A stretch of DNA of 64,000 nucleotides from Phycicoccus sp. CSK15P-2 (GCF_016888005.1 NZ_JAFDVE010000014.1:160626-224625), one strand, 5' to 3'. Positions 16,352 to 23,992 are shown, counted from the stretch's first letter. Made by a program: numbers and translations. Notes: a model not told the origin generated them from the sequence alone.

Positions 16352-16578
16352 GGTCGACAGGGTAACGCGGACATCTGGTATAGGCCGTATCCCGGTCCGG
16401 CCCCGTCCATGGACCGAGCGGCCCACCGCGCATCGGCCGTTCGTCCCTTCCTTCACCCGTTCGGACACGGTGGAGACCGTTTCGGACGATGGCCCGCCCG
16501 ATCTGCCCCCACCTACGGTTTTGCCATCGCCACTGACCGGTGGCGGCGAGCAGCAGGGACTGGGAGCGAGGTGCACAC

Positions 16579-16902
16579 ATGACGATCAGCCCCGTGGTGA
16601 AGCCCACCGACACCGGGTGGGTCGAGGAGTGGGCCCCCCTGGGTCGCTGCGCCGGCACCGACCCGGACGCACTCTTCGTGCAGGGCAAGGCCCAGCGCGC
16701 CGCGAAGGTCGTCTGCAAGGGTTGCCCGGTCGTCGCGGAGTGTCTCGCGGACGCGCTCGACAACCGCACCGAGTTCGGCGTCTGGGGAGGGATGACCGAG
16801 CGCGAGCGCCGGGCCCTTCTGCGCCGCCGCCCCGACGTCAGGTCCTGGACCGCTCTGCTGTCCGCCGCCAAGGCGAACAGCGCGGAGGGCGCCATCGCCT
16901 GA
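16579..16902 (+). CDS. WhiB-family iron-sulfur regulator (WhiB4/WblA-like)
   Basis: The 107-residue protein has the four cysteines that bind a [4Fe-4S] cluster (GRCAGTD, then VVCKGCPVVAEC), the turn GVWGGMTERERR and a basic end, LLRRRP. WhiB proteins sense redox state or nitric oxide and act with sigma factors. The assignment to the WhiB4 subgroup rests on the neighbours (ponA2-like gene divergent, two ArsA-like ATPases next), not on diagnostic residues. ATG 16579 is preceded by GGGAGCGAGG. The 227-bp gap to the PBP gene must hold both promoters. Confidence 0.92.
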   Translation: MTISPVVKPTDTGWVEEWAPLGRCAGTDPDALFVQGKAQRAAKVVCKGCPVVAECLADALDNRTEFGVWGGMTERERRALLRRRPDVRSWTALLSAAKANSAEGAIA

Positions 16903-16912
16903 CCCACAGACT

Positions 16913-16995
16913 CCCCGGCGGGGCCGACCAACCCTGCAGCCGCGCGTGGCACCCCTGCAGCTGCGCCTGGCACCCGGTCGGCCCCCCGGGGTTTT
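16913..16995 (+). terminator. Long hairpin terminator of the whiB gene, with a tandem repeat in its loop
   Basis: CCCCGGCGGGGCCGACC (from 16913) pairs with GGTCGGCCCCCCGGGG (16976-16991) with one bulge, followed by TTTT. The loop holds two copies of a 20-base unit (16932-16951 and 16953-16972) that match at 18 of 20 positions. Confidence 0.65.
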
Positions 16996-17138
16996 CCTTG
17001 TGGTGCGAGCAACGCATACGGACCTGCGACTTCAACGTCGTCGATCTGTTCACTCCTTGAGTGCTCGCCGCACCCGAATGACGATGGCCACGCTGCATAC
17101 GCCGACGCGTTCACTGCTGGCATCGCGGAGTCGCCCTG

Positions 17139-17444
17139 ATGGTGCACCTCCCGACTTCGCAGAGTCAGGTCCTCACCGCGGCGTTGGCCGGGATGTTGAC
17201 GGTCCTGGTGTGGGTCATTGCAGTCGTCCTCCGCGTGCCTCAACGCTGGTTCTTCGCAGCTGGGTGGGCGGCCGTGCTCCTGAGCCCACTGCTGCTGCTT
17301 GTGGGCGGTTTCGGCACTTCGACGGCGGCGTGGTCGGCGATGGCCGCCCTCGTCGGCACTGTGGCGGGTCTGTTGCTCACAGCGCTGCTAGGGGTCTTCG
17401 TCGAACTGTGGCGGGTCAGTAGGTCACGTGCCGGAGAGAGCTGA
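17139..17444 (+). CDS. Small four-helix-type membrane protein, unrecognised
   Basis: The 101-residue product is almost wholly hydrophobic, with about three membrane segments (residues ~11-31, 37-58, 62-88) and a short basic tail. I do not recognise the family. The stretch from about 16990 to 17420 is visibly poorer in GC than its surroundings, with codons such as TTG, CTA and CTT that neighbouring genes avoid, which suggests acquired DNA. The ribosome binding site before ATG 17139 is weak. Its 3' end overlaps the convergent ATPase gene by 21 bp. It could be a non-coding stretch, but the uninterrupted hydrophobic pattern favours a real protein. Confidence 0.5.
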   Translation: MVHLPTSQSQVLTAALAGMLTVLVWVIAVVLRVPQRWFFAAGWAAVLLSPLLLLVGGFGTSTAAWSAMAALVGTVAGLLLTALLGVFVELWRVSRSRAGES

Positions 17445-18590
17445 CCCGACCGCTCGTAGCCCGTCGAGGTCGTGGATGTCCGTCGCCGCTGCGGGTACGG
17501 CCGAGAGCGGCACTCCCGGATGCGCGGCGACGAACCGCCGGACGTGGGCCTCGTGGCGTGCGGCGGTCCGGGCGAGCGCCGCGTGCAGCCGGAGCACAGC
17601 GGCCGTGGCCGACGGCAGGTCGTCCTCGGCGCGGTCCTCGACGGCCTCGGCCGCCGCGAGTGCACGCGCTCCGCTGAGGCCCGGGGCCTCGAGCACCTGC
17701 ATCCGGTTGACCACGACACCGGCGAGCGGCATCCCCTCGGCACCGAGCCGGCCGACGAAGTAGGTGGCCTCCCGCAGGGCGTCGCGCTCCGGTGCCGCCA
17801 CGACGACGAACGCCGTGGTCGGCTCCTTGAGGAGGGCGTACGTGACGTCGGCACGCTCGCGGAACCCGCCGAACATCGTGTCGAGAGCGGCGACGAAGGT
17901 CTGCACGTCGGCGAGGAACTGGCCTCCGAGGACACGCGACAGGGTGTGCGCCGCGAGGTTGGCGCCGAACGAGAAGAGCTTCATCGACGCGCGGCCGCCG
18001 GCCTTGGCGGGCGCCGCGAGCAGCCGGATGAAGCGACCGTCGAGGAAAGACCCGAGCCGCTTCGGGGCGTCGAGGAAGTCGAGGGCGGACCGCGACGGCG
18101 GGGTGTCGACGACGACGAGGTCCCAGGTGCCGTCGCGCTCGGCCTGCGCCCGCAGCTGGCCGAGCCGCTCCATCGCCATGTACTCCTGGGTGCCGGCGAA
18201 GGAGCTGGAGACCGCCTGGTAGAAGGGGTTCTCGAGGATCTGCGCGGCCTTGTCCGGCGTGGAGTGGGCGAGCACGACGTCGTCGAACGTGCGCTTCATG
18301 TCGAGCATCATCGCGTCGAGCGAGCCGCCCGCGGCCGCACCGACGCCCTCGACCGGACGCGGGGTGTTGTCGAGCTCGATGAGGCCGAGCGACTGGGCCA
18401 GCCTGCGGGCGGGGTCGATCGTCAGGACGACGACCCGGCGTCCTGCTTCCGCCGCCCGAACGCCGAGCGCCGCGGCCGTCGTCGTCTTCCCGACCCCTCC
18501 CGAGCCGCAGCAGACGACGACGCCGACGCCGCGGTCCTCGATGAGGGCGTCGACGTCGAGGGGCTTCGCCGCCCGGGCCGAGGCCGTCAT
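17424..18590 (-). CDS. ArsA/GET3-family ATPase, second of a pair
   Basis: The 388-residue protein has the deviant Walker A GSGGVGKTTTAAALG near residue 30, switch I-like VVLTIDPARRLAQSL, a DTPPS switch II near 165, and a long helical insertion typical of Get3/ArsA relatives. The paired actinobacterial proteins (Rv3679/Rv3680 in M. tuberculosis) are cytosolic ATPases tied to metabolite homeostasis rather than proven arsenite pumps; no arsenic genes are present. It begins in a 4-base overlap with the partner gene, so the two are made together and may form a heterodimer. Its 3' end overlaps the small membrane protein gene. Confidence 0.88.
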   Translation of the reverse strand: MTASARAAKPLDVDALIEDRGVGVVVCCGSGGVGKTTTAAALGVRAAEAGRRVVVLTIDPARRLAQSLGLIELDNTPRPVEGVGAAAGGSLDAMMLDMKRTFDDVVLAHSTPDKAAQILENPFYQAVSSSFAGTQEYMAMERLGQLRAQAERDGTWDLVVVDTPPSRSALDFLDAPKRLGSFLDGRFIRLLAAPAKAGGRASMKLFSFGANLAAHTLSRVLGGQFLADVQTFVAALDTMFGGFRERADVTYALLKEPTTAFVVVAAPERDALREATYFVGRLGAEGMPLAGVVVNRMQVLEAPGLSGARALAAAEAVEDRAEDDLPSATAAVLRLHAALARTAARHEAHVRRFVAAHPGVPLSAVPAAATDIHDLDGLRAVGSALSGT

Positions 18591-19600
18591 CCGACCCCCT
18601 GCGCCGCGAGCTCGTCGGCGAGCATCGCGACACCGCCGTCCTCGGTGCCCTCGGCGAGCGCGGGCAGGTCGAGGGTGGGCCGCCCGAGGGCGCCGATGTC
18701 GTCACGCAGCCCGTCCTCGAGGTGGAGCCGCGCCGCGTGGGCCTCCGTCTCGGCGAGCAGCCCCCCGACCGTGCGGTCGCCGGAGCGGACGCCGACGGTC
18801 GCGAGGTCGGAGCGCACGGTGTCCGCGAGCGCCTCCCGGTCGGAGCCGAGGCGGGCCAGCACCGGGTCGGGCACCAGTGCGGTGCGGACCTGGTTCACGA
18901 CGACGGTGCCGACCCCGAAGCCCGCGGCCGAGAGCTCGGCGGCGGCGTCGGTGGTCTCCTGCACGGGCATCTCCTCGAGGAGGGTCACGAGGTGGACGGT
19001 GCTCCTGCTCGAGCGGAGCATCCGGGTGATGGACTGTGCCTGGGAGTGGATGGGCCCGACCTTCGCGAGGTCGGCCACCTGCTCGTTGACGGCGAGGAAG
19101 CGGGCGACCCGTCCCGTGGGCGGCGCGTCGAGGACCACGGCGTCCCACACGAGCTCCCCGTGGCCGCGCCGGGAGCCGCTCGTGCGGCCCACCGCCTCGA
19201 ACACCTTGCCGGTGAGGAGGACGTCGCGGACGCCGGGCGCGATCGTCGTCGCGAAGTCGACGACCCCCATCCGCTCGAGCGCCCCACCGGCCCGGCCGAG
19301 CTTGTAGAAGGACTGGAGGTACTCGAGCAGCGCCGCCTTGGCGTCGACCGACAGCCCCCACAGCTCGCCTCCGGAGGAGTCCTGGACGAGCCGGACCTCG
19401 GTGTCGCCGAGTGGTGGCACCCCGAAGGTCTGGCTGATGCCCTGGCGCCCCTCGACCTCGACGAGCAGCACCCGCCCTCCACCGCGGGCCAGGGTGAGCC
19501 CGAGGGCAGCGGCGACCGTCGTCTTGCCGACCCCGCCCTTGCCCGTGACGACGTGCAGCCGGATGCCCTCGAGCGCGTGCGCGAGAGATGTGGCCGGCAT
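18587..19600 (-). CDS. ArsA/GET3-family ATPase, first of a pair
   Basis: A 337-residue ATPase with GKGGVGKTTVAAALG near residue 20, the EVEGRQGISQTFG segment, and a switch II of the form LDAPPTGRVARFL near 145. It is the promoter-proximal partner of the next ATPase gene. The start is ATG 19600, seven bases downstream of a TAGGCT -10, so the message should be leaderless. In mycobacteria the equivalent genes sit between whiB4 and the small Rv3678A-type gene, as here, but an alpha/beta-hydrolase gene and an inverted-repeat element have been inserted on the upstream side. Confidence 0.88.
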   Translation of the reverse strand: MPATSLAHALEGIRLHVVTGKGGVGKTTVAAALGLTLARGGGRVLLVEVEGRQGISQTFGVPPLGDTEVRLVQDSSGGELWGLSVDAKAALLEYLQSFYKLGRAGGALERMGVVDFATTIAPGVRDVLLTGKVFEAVGRTSGSRRGHGELVWDAVVLDAPPTGRVARFLAVNEQVADLAKVGPIHSQAQSITRMLRSSRSTVHLVTLLEEMPVQETTDAAAELSAAGFGVGTVVVNQVRTALVPDPVLARLGSDREALADTVRSDLATVGVRSGDRTVGGLLAETEAHAARLHLEDGLRDDIGALGRPTLDLPALAEGTEDGGVAMLADELAAQGVG

Positions 19601-19606
19601 GCGGTC

Positions 19607-19612
19607 AGCCTA
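19607..19612 (-). promoter_or_regulatory. -10 element for the ArsA pair (leaderless)
   Basis: On the minus strand TAGGCT ends exactly 7 bases before the A of ATG 19600, placing transcription start on the start codon. Confidence 0.6.
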
Positions 19613-19642
19613 GAGCGGCTCCTCGCAGCGCCGACCTGCCCC

Positions 19643-19690
19643 CACCCCGAGCCGTCCCACCCCGAGCCGTCCTCACCCCGAGCCGTCGTC
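19643..19690. repeat. Three tandem copies of a CACCCCGAGCCGTC-type unit
   Basis: The 14-base unit occurs three times with 1-2 base spacers, immediately before the inverted-repeat element at 19695. It has no visible coding role and lies upstream of the ArsA promoter. Confidence 0.7.
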
Positions 19691-19694
19691 AGAA

Positions 19695-19779
19695 CTTTCT
19701 CGCCTGATGCCGGAACCTGCGGTCGGGCACCCCGACGTTGGCGGTGCCCGACCGGACCTTTGCGCATCAGGCGAGAAAG
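19695..19779. repeat. 85-bp inverted-repeat element, copy A
   Basis: The outer arms are a perfect 16-bp inverted repeat (CTTTCTCGCCTGATGC at 19695-19710 and its complement at 19764-19779). Inner arms GGTCGGGCACC (19721-19731) and GGTGCCCGACC (19743-19753) are perfect over 11 bp around a short loop. The same element occurs at 54998-55082 and, missing its left outer arm, at 59637-59706. It begins 1 bp from the hydrolase stop, so it may also terminate transcription. Confidence 0.85.
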
Positions 19780-19780
19780 C

Positions 19781-20551
19781 TCAGGGATGGAGGGTGAGCT
19801 CCTCCACCTCCGCGAGCAACAGGAGGTACGCGGGGGACTCCGGGTCGACGACGTCGAAGTGGTCCGCCCCGCGGGCGACGGCGGTGTGCAGCGGCTCGTC
19901 CCGGCCCCGCGAGCGCACGTACGCGTCGACGACCGAGGCGGGCACGACGTCGTCGACCTCGCCCGTGACGACGACCGCAGAGGTGGTCAGCCGCTGGCGC
20001 GCCGGGTCGGCGTCGGCCCAGGCGTCCGGTGCCTCGTCGGGACCACCGCCGAGCAGGGCCCGTGCGGCGTCGTTGCTCAGGTGCAACCGGTCGACCTCCC
20101 CGAGGTCGGCGGCCGGGGCGAGGGCCACGACACCGAGCAGCCAGGGCGCCCGTCCGCCGCTCGCGAGCCACAGGGCCAGGTGGCCGCCGGCGGAGTGACC
20201 GACGACGACCACGAGGTCCGGCAGGTCGGTGTCGTCGTGGGCGGCCCCGAGTCGGGCCAGGAGCGCCCGCCCGGTGCCTGGCCACCCGCCCCCCGGCATC
20301 CCGATCCGCGGGTACTCGAGGCTGGCGACGTGGAAGCCGTCGCGCGCCAGCGCCTCCGCGAGCGGCGCGAGGTGGGCGCGGTCGTACTGCTCACGCCAGA
20401 ACCCGCCGTGGACGAGGGCCACGGTGACGCCGCGGGCCCGGTGCGGCTCGGGCTCCCACACGTCGTAGACGTCGGTCTGCTCCGGCCCCGTGAACTCGGT
20501 GCGGTCGGGTCCGCGGGCGGTGCGGCGCAGCAGGTCCGGGTCCTCGCTCAT
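19781..20551 (-). CDS. Alpha/beta hydrolase (esterase/formamidase-like)
   Basis: The 256-residue protein has the oxyanion-hole motif VALVHGGFWREQY near residue 45, the nucleophile elbow VVGHSAGGHLALWLA near 115, and a late acid and His (VDDVVPAS and GADHFDVVDP) completing a catalytic triad. This pattern resembles kynurenine formamidase-like and carboxylesterase proteins. No substrate can be inferred from the neighbours. It is divergent from the DUF4177/RidA genes and interrupts the conserved ArsA-DUF4177 order. ATG 20551 follows a TACGGT -10 by 9 bases, so the leader is at most 2-3 nt. Confidence 0.85.
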   Translation of the reverse strand: MSEDPDLLRRTARGPDRTEFTGPEQTDVYDVWEPEPHRARGVTVALVHGGFWREQYDRAHLAPLAEALARDGFHVASLEYPRIGMPGGGWPGTGRALLARLGAAHDDTDLPDLVVVVGHSAGGHLALWLASGGRAPWLLGVVALAPAADLGEVDRLHLSNDAARALLGGGPDEAPDAWADADPARQRLTTSAVVVTGEVDDVVPASVVDAYVRSRGRDEPLHTAVARGADHFDVVDPESPAYLLLLAEVEELTLHP

Positions 20552-20583
20552 CGCGGCCCACCGTAGCCCGTCCGCGCCGGCGC

Positions 20584-20589
20584 TAGGGT
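20584..20589 (+). promoter_or_regulatory. -10 element of the DUF4177-ridA-nudix operon (leaderless)
   Basis: TAGGGT ends 8 bases before ATG 20597, so transcription should start at or next to the start codon. Confidence 0.55.
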
Positions 20590-20596
20590 GGCGCTC

Positions 20597-20749
20597 ATGC
20601 AGAAGTGGGAGTACGCGACCGTGCCGCTCATCGTCCACGCGACGAAGCAGATCCTCGACCAGTGGGGGGAGGACGGCTGGGAGCTCGTCCAGGTCCTCTC
20701 GATGCCGGAGGGCAACCTCGTCGCCTATCTCAAGCGTCCCAAGGGCTGA
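20597..20749 (+). CDS. DUF4177 mini-protein (50 residues)
   Basis: A 50-residue protein starting MQKWEYATVPLIVHATKQ, with the DUF4177 core of tryptophan/tyrosine start, central WGEDGWELVQVL and a C-terminal strand ending LVAYLKRPKG. The function of the family is unknown. It resembles the small Rv3678A-type gene found at the same place in mycobacteria. It is leaderless and ends one base before the GTG of ridA, so the two are translated together. Its shortness makes it easily missed in annotation. Confidence 0.88.
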   Translation: MQKWEYATVPLIVHATKQILDQWGEDGWELVQVLSMPEGNLVAYLKRPKG

Positions 20750-20750
20750 C

Positions 20751-21224
20751 GTGGGCGCCGTCGAGGACCGCATCGCCGAGCTCGGTCTCACCCTGCCCGA
20801 GGTCGTCCCGCCCGTGGCCGCCTACGTGCCTGCGGTGCTCGACGGGTCACGCGTCTACGTGTCCGGGCAGGTGCCGTTCGTCGACGGCGTGCTGCCCGAG
20901 ACCGGGACCGTCGGCGAGCTCGTCGGCCTGGTCCACCCGGAGAAGGCCAAGGAGTACGCCGCGATCTGCGCGCTCAACGCCATCGCCGCGGTGAGGTCCG
21001 TCGTCGGCGACCTCGACCGCGTCGAGCGGGTCGTCAAGGTCACCGGTTTCGTCGCCTCCGACCCGCACTTCACCGGCCAGCCGGGTGTCGTCGACGGCGC
21101 GAGCGAGCTGTTCGGCTCCGTCTTCGGCGACGCGGGGGTCCACGCCCGCTCCGCGGTGGGTGTCGCGGCCCTGCCGCTCGGGGCGCCCGTCGAGGTCGAG
21201 GTGATCGTCCACGTCCGCGACTGA
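20751..21224 (+). CDS. RidA/YjgF-family protein
   Basis: A 157-residue member of the Rid family, with the strand VYVSGQVPFVDG, the central CALNAIAAVRSVVGDLDRVERVVKVTGFVAS and the end GARSAVGVAALPLGAPVEVEVI in variant form. Active RidA hydrolyses reactive enamine/imine intermediates made by PLP enzymes. The conserved Arg is in HARSAVGV, while other subgroup residues differ, so it belongs to a Rid subgroup of uncertain activity. It starts at GTG 20751 right after the DUF4177 stop and is followed 16 bp later by a Nudix gene. This matches Rv3678c in position. Confidence 0.88.
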   Translation: MGAVEDRIAELGLTLPEVVPPVAAYVPAVLDGSRVYVSGQVPFVDGVLPETGTVGELVGLVHPEKAKEYAAICALNAIAAVRSVVGDLDRVERVVKVTGFVASDPHFTGQPGVVDGASELFGSVFGDAGVHARSAVGVAALPLGAPVEVEVIVHVRD

Positions 21225-21240
21225 CCGCGACGCCGGGCGG

Positions 21241-21933
21241 GTGCTGCGGCGCCCCGTCCGCGACGAGGTCCTGCTCGCGCGCGCCGACGCCTGGCTCGCC
21301 TCAGGGGCGTCGGCGTCCGAGCCCCGGCTCGCGGCGACCGTCATGCTCGTCCGGGACGCACCCACCGGGCCCGAGGTCTACGTGCAGCGCCGTGTCGCGA
21401 CGATGGCCTTCGCGCCGTCCATGGTCGTCTTCCCGGGCGGACGCGTCGACCCCGCCGATGCCGTCCTCGACCCCGCGACACCCGGTATCGCCGACCTCGC
21501 CGCGCACTTCGGGGTCGACCCGGCGGCGGCCGCGCCGTTCGCGGCGGCCGCGGTCCGCGAGGTGGAGGAGGAGTGTGGCGTCCGGCTGTCGGTCGAGGCT
21601 CTGCGCGGCCGTGGCCACTGGGTGACGCCGGCGTTCGAGCCGCGGCGTTACGACACTTGGATCCTCGCCGCGGGGATGCCCGACGGACAGCACGCCCGTG
21701 AGACCAGCGGAGAGTCCGACGGCGGCGGATGGGCTCGCGCGGCCGACCTGCTGGACGGCGCCTCGGAGCGTCGCCTCCGGATGATGCCGCCCCAGGTCTG
21801 GGCGCTGGAGGCACTCGCCGCCTTCGCCGACACCGTCTCGTTCCTCGCCGACCGGCCCCGCATCGCGCGGGTCGTCCCGGTGCTCGAGCGCGAGCCCGAC
21901 GGCACGCTCGTCCTCCGCACCGAGCTCCCCTGA
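21241..21933 (+). CDS. Nudix hydrolase (NUDT19-like, long box)
   Basis: The 230-residue protein carries a Nudix box interrupted by a ~35-residue insertion: FPGGRVDPAD, then REVEEECGVRL. This long form resembles NUDT19-type and actinobacterial Rid-linked Nudix proteins, some of which act on CoA. The catalytic Glu residues of the REVEEE core are intact. GTG 21241 lies 16 bp after ridA in the same operon. Substrate unknown; diphosphate hydrolysis is inferred from the family. Confidence 0.85.
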   Translation: MLRRPVRDEVLLARADAWLASGASASEPRLAATVMLVRDAPTGPEVYVQRRVATMAFAPSMVVFPGGRVDPADAVLDPATPGIADLAAHFGVDPAAAAPFAAAAVREVEEECGVRLSVEALRGRGHWVTPAFEPRRYDTWILAAGMPDGQHARETSGESDGGGWARAADLLDGASERRLRMMPPQVWALEALAAFADTVSFLADRPRIARVVPVLEREPDGTLVLRTELP

Positions 21934-22016
21934 GCGGACGTCCGCTCCGCCGGGCGGAGTACCCGACAGGCAACGGGCCGTCGGCGCTGTGTCGATACGG
22001 CGCGCCGGCGCCGTGC

Positions 22017-22931
22017 TCAGGCGGCTTCTGCCTGTTCGTGCCTCCGGTGCGGCGGTGCGGATGGCGCTCGCCCCTCGTGGACGTCCAGCCATGACTGCAG
22101 CGTCCACCGCACCCAGGTCTGGTCGTCCATGACGTCCCAGTACGTGTACCGGAGTGACGCCCAGGCGTACACCGCCAGCTCGGTGTGTCGTCGGCAGTCC
22201 TTCCGCAGCCCCGCACGGGTCCCATGGGTCGCGTACCCGTCGGCCTCCAGAGCCAGCCGCAGCTTCTCGCTCCCCAGGTCGACGATCGCGAACAGCCCCG
22301 GCTCGGTCACCACGAGCTGCGGTGTGAGGTCGAGCCCGACCTCGATGGCCAGCGCCCGGAGCACCGACTCGAACGGGTTGGCGGCTCGGCCGTCGGCGTG
22401 CCGGGCGACCCGCCGTAGGTCCCTGGCGCCCGGGCCGCGAGTGTGGGCTGCGGAGTCCACGAGGTCTGCTCGACCGACGGTCCCGGAGCGCAGCGCGGAG
22501 TCGGCGACCGCCAGTGCGGAGTCGAAGGGCAGGACACGGGCGCAGTCGAGCACCGTGCGCAGCGGTGCGGTGACGCCGTCCTCGACCTCACGCGCGGTGA
22601 GGTCCTGCCAGTGCGGCACGATCCCGACGAGGTCCCGCGATCGGAGGTGGCGCTTTCGGCGTACGGTGACCCAGGCGTCGTCGGGCACGGTCTTGACCTT
22701 CCAGCCGTGGGTGACCGCGGCGCTGAGGTGGGACAAGGTGGCGGTACGCGCGGCCGCCAGCGACCGGTGCTCCTCGACCTCGGGCACGACGTAGCGGCCA
22801 CGTGCCACGCGCAGGACCTCACCGGCCGACCGGGCACGGCGCAGAGCCCGCTCGGAGTGTGACCCGCGGAGCTCGGCCCAGGTGGCGCATCCCCCGAGGC
22901 GCCGCAGGGTGTCGGCGACGAGGTCGGGCAT
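22017..22931 (-). CDS. AbiEi-type N-terminal domain / DUF559-like protein
   Basis: The 304-residue protein begins with a winged-helix-like segment typical of type IV toxin-antitoxin AbiEi antitoxin domains (LRRLGGCATWAELRG, then VLRVARGRYVVPEV). It ends with a Vsr/DUF559-like region (VDLGSEKLRLALEADGYATHG, then RKDCRRHTELAVYAW). Such proteins are abundant single genes in high-GC actinobacteria, and their function is not established. It interrupts the RidA/Nudix-MBL order known from mycobacteria, which suggests later insertion. I start at ATG 22931; an ATG at 23015 would add 28 residues of non-family sequence. No toxin partner is adjacent. Confidence 0.72.
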   Translation of the reverse strand: MPDLVADTLRRLGGCATWAELRGSHSERALRRARSAGEVLRVARGRYVVPEVEEHRSLAAARTATLSHLSAAVTHGWKVKTVPDDAWVTVRRKRHLRSRDLVGIVPHWQDLTAREVEDGVTAPLRTVLDCARVLPFDSALAVADSALRSGTVGRADLVDSAAHTRGPGARDLRRVARHADGRAANPFESVLRALAIEVGLDLTPQLVVTEPGLFAIVDLGSEKLRLALEADGYATHGTRAGLRKDCRRHTELAVYAWASLRYTYWDVMDDQTWVRWTLQSWLDVHEGRAPSAPPHRRHEQAEAA

Positions 22932-22994
22932 GGCGGGAGCCTGGCAGGTCGGCGCGGGTCGGCCGCGGGACTTTCCACAGGTGGGGTCGGCACT

Positions 22995-23075
22995 GACAGG
23001 CAGAGCCCCACCCACCCGGACATCCGGTCACCACCGTCGCGGTGCCGGAGGTGGGGCCGGTGGTTTCTGCCTGTC
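22995..23075. repeat. 81-bp imperfect hairpin
   Basis: GACAGGCAGA (22995-23004) and GCCCCACC (23005-23012) pair with GGTGGGGC (23050-23057) and TCTGCCTGTC (23066-23075), giving an 18-bp interrupted stem. It lies upstream of the AbiEi-like gene. Its outer motif is unlike the 85-bp element family. Related GACAGGCA and TGCCTGT motifs also occur at the other end of the gene (near 21965 and 22030). Confidence 0.55.
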
Positions 23076-23131
23076 GGTACGGACGCTCGACCGCGCCTCG
23101 AGTAGTGGGATGACCGGCCGCCCAGCCCGCC

Positions 23132-23137
23132 TAGAGT
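23132..23137 (+). promoter_or_regulatory. -10 element of the MBL hydrolase gene (leaderless)
   Basis: TAGAGT ends 7 bases before ATG 23144. ATGACC at 23110-23115 is a fair -35 at a 16-base spacing. Confidence 0.6.
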
Positions 23138-23143
23138 GACGGG

Positions 23144-23965
23144 ATGACCGCGCAGCCGCCCGCCTCGACCCGTGACGCGTGGTCCGGCGGCGCCGTCACC
23201 GAGCGGGCGCACTGCGTCCTCGCGCCCAACCCGGGGCCGATGACGCTCGACGGCACGAACACCTGGGTGCTCCTCGAGCCCGGGGCGGACGAGGCGGTGG
23301 TCGTCGACCCCGGCCCGGACGACGAGGCGCACCTGCTGGCCGTCGTCGAGCACGTGGCGGCGCGCGGCGCACGGGTCGGGCTCACGCTGCTGACCCACGG
23401 CCACCACGACCACGCCGAGGGCGCACCGCGCTTCGCCGAGCTGTCCGGAGCCCCGACCCGTGCCGTCGGGAGGGGCCACGACGACATCAGGGACGGCGAC
23501 GTCCTGCGCACCGGTGGGCTCGAGCTGCGGGTGGTCGCCACGCCGGGGCACACGGCCGACTCCGTCTCCTTCGCCCTGGCCGCCGACCACGCGCTCGTCA
23601 CCGGCGACACGGTGCTCGGCCGGGGGACGACGGTCGTCGCGCACCCGGACGGGGAGCTCGACGCCTACCTCGACAGCCTCGAACGCATCGCGGCGCTCAC
23701 CGGCGACGGTGACGTCACCCGCATCCTCCCCGGGCACGGCCCGCGGGTGCCGGACGCCGCTGCGATGGTCGACTTCTACCGGGTCCACCGTGCGGAGCGG
23801 CTCGACCAGGTCCGGCAGGCACTCGCCGACGGCGCGGCCGCCGAGGCCGACCCCGTCGAGGGCGTGCTCACGAGGGTGTACGCGGAGGTCTCACCGGACG
23901 TCCGGCCGGCGGCACGGATGTCGATCCGCGCCCAGCTGGACCATCTCGGCGTGGCCTGGCGCTGA
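23144..23965 (+). CDS. Metallo-beta-lactamase-fold hydrolase (LACTB2-like)
   Basis: The 273-residue protein has the metal-binding THGHHDHAEGAP motif near residue 85, GHTADSVSF near 130, LVTGDTVLG near 148 and LPGHGP near 195, followed by a C-terminal helical DNA/RNA-binding-like domain. This is the LACTB2/Rv3677c type, hydrolases that in some members cut RNA. It is leaderless from the TAGAGT promoter. A 20-bp direct duplication covers its last codons and stop. It faces the crp gene convergently with a 45-bp gap. Confidence 0.9.
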   Translation: MTAQPPASTRDAWSGGAVTERAHCVLAPNPGPMTLDGTNTWVLLEPGADEAVVVDPGPDDEAHLLAVVEHVAARGARVGLTLLTHGHHDHAEGAPRFAELSGAPTRAVGRGHDDIRDGDVLRTGGLELRVVATPGHTADSVSFALAADHALVTGDTVLGRGTTVVAHPDGELDAYLDSLERIAALTGDGDVTRILPGHGPRVPDAAAMVDFYRVHRAERLDQVRQALADGAAAEADPVEGVLTRVYAEVSPDVRPAARMSIRAQLDHLGVAWR

Positions 23966-23992
23966 CGACCAAGTGGCCTGGCGCTGACGACC
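23951..23992. repeat. 20-bp tandem duplication across a stop codon
   Basis: GTGGCCTGGCGCTGACGACC occurs at 23951-23970 and again at 23973-23992, separated by AA. The first copy contains the last codons and the stop of the MBL gene. It looks like a replication slippage event and does not change the protein. Confidence 0.9.

Noticed and set aside
16990..17060. tRNA-like pieces (GACCTGCGACTTCAACG) near the whiB terminator
   Set aside because: It resembles the T-arm region of a tRNA on the minus strand, but no acceptor or anticodon stem can be formed.
17424..19600. The ArsA-like pair as an arsenite export system
   Set aside because: There is no arsB, arsR or arsenate reductase nearby, and the synteny matches Rv3679/Rv3680, which are not proven arsenite pumps.
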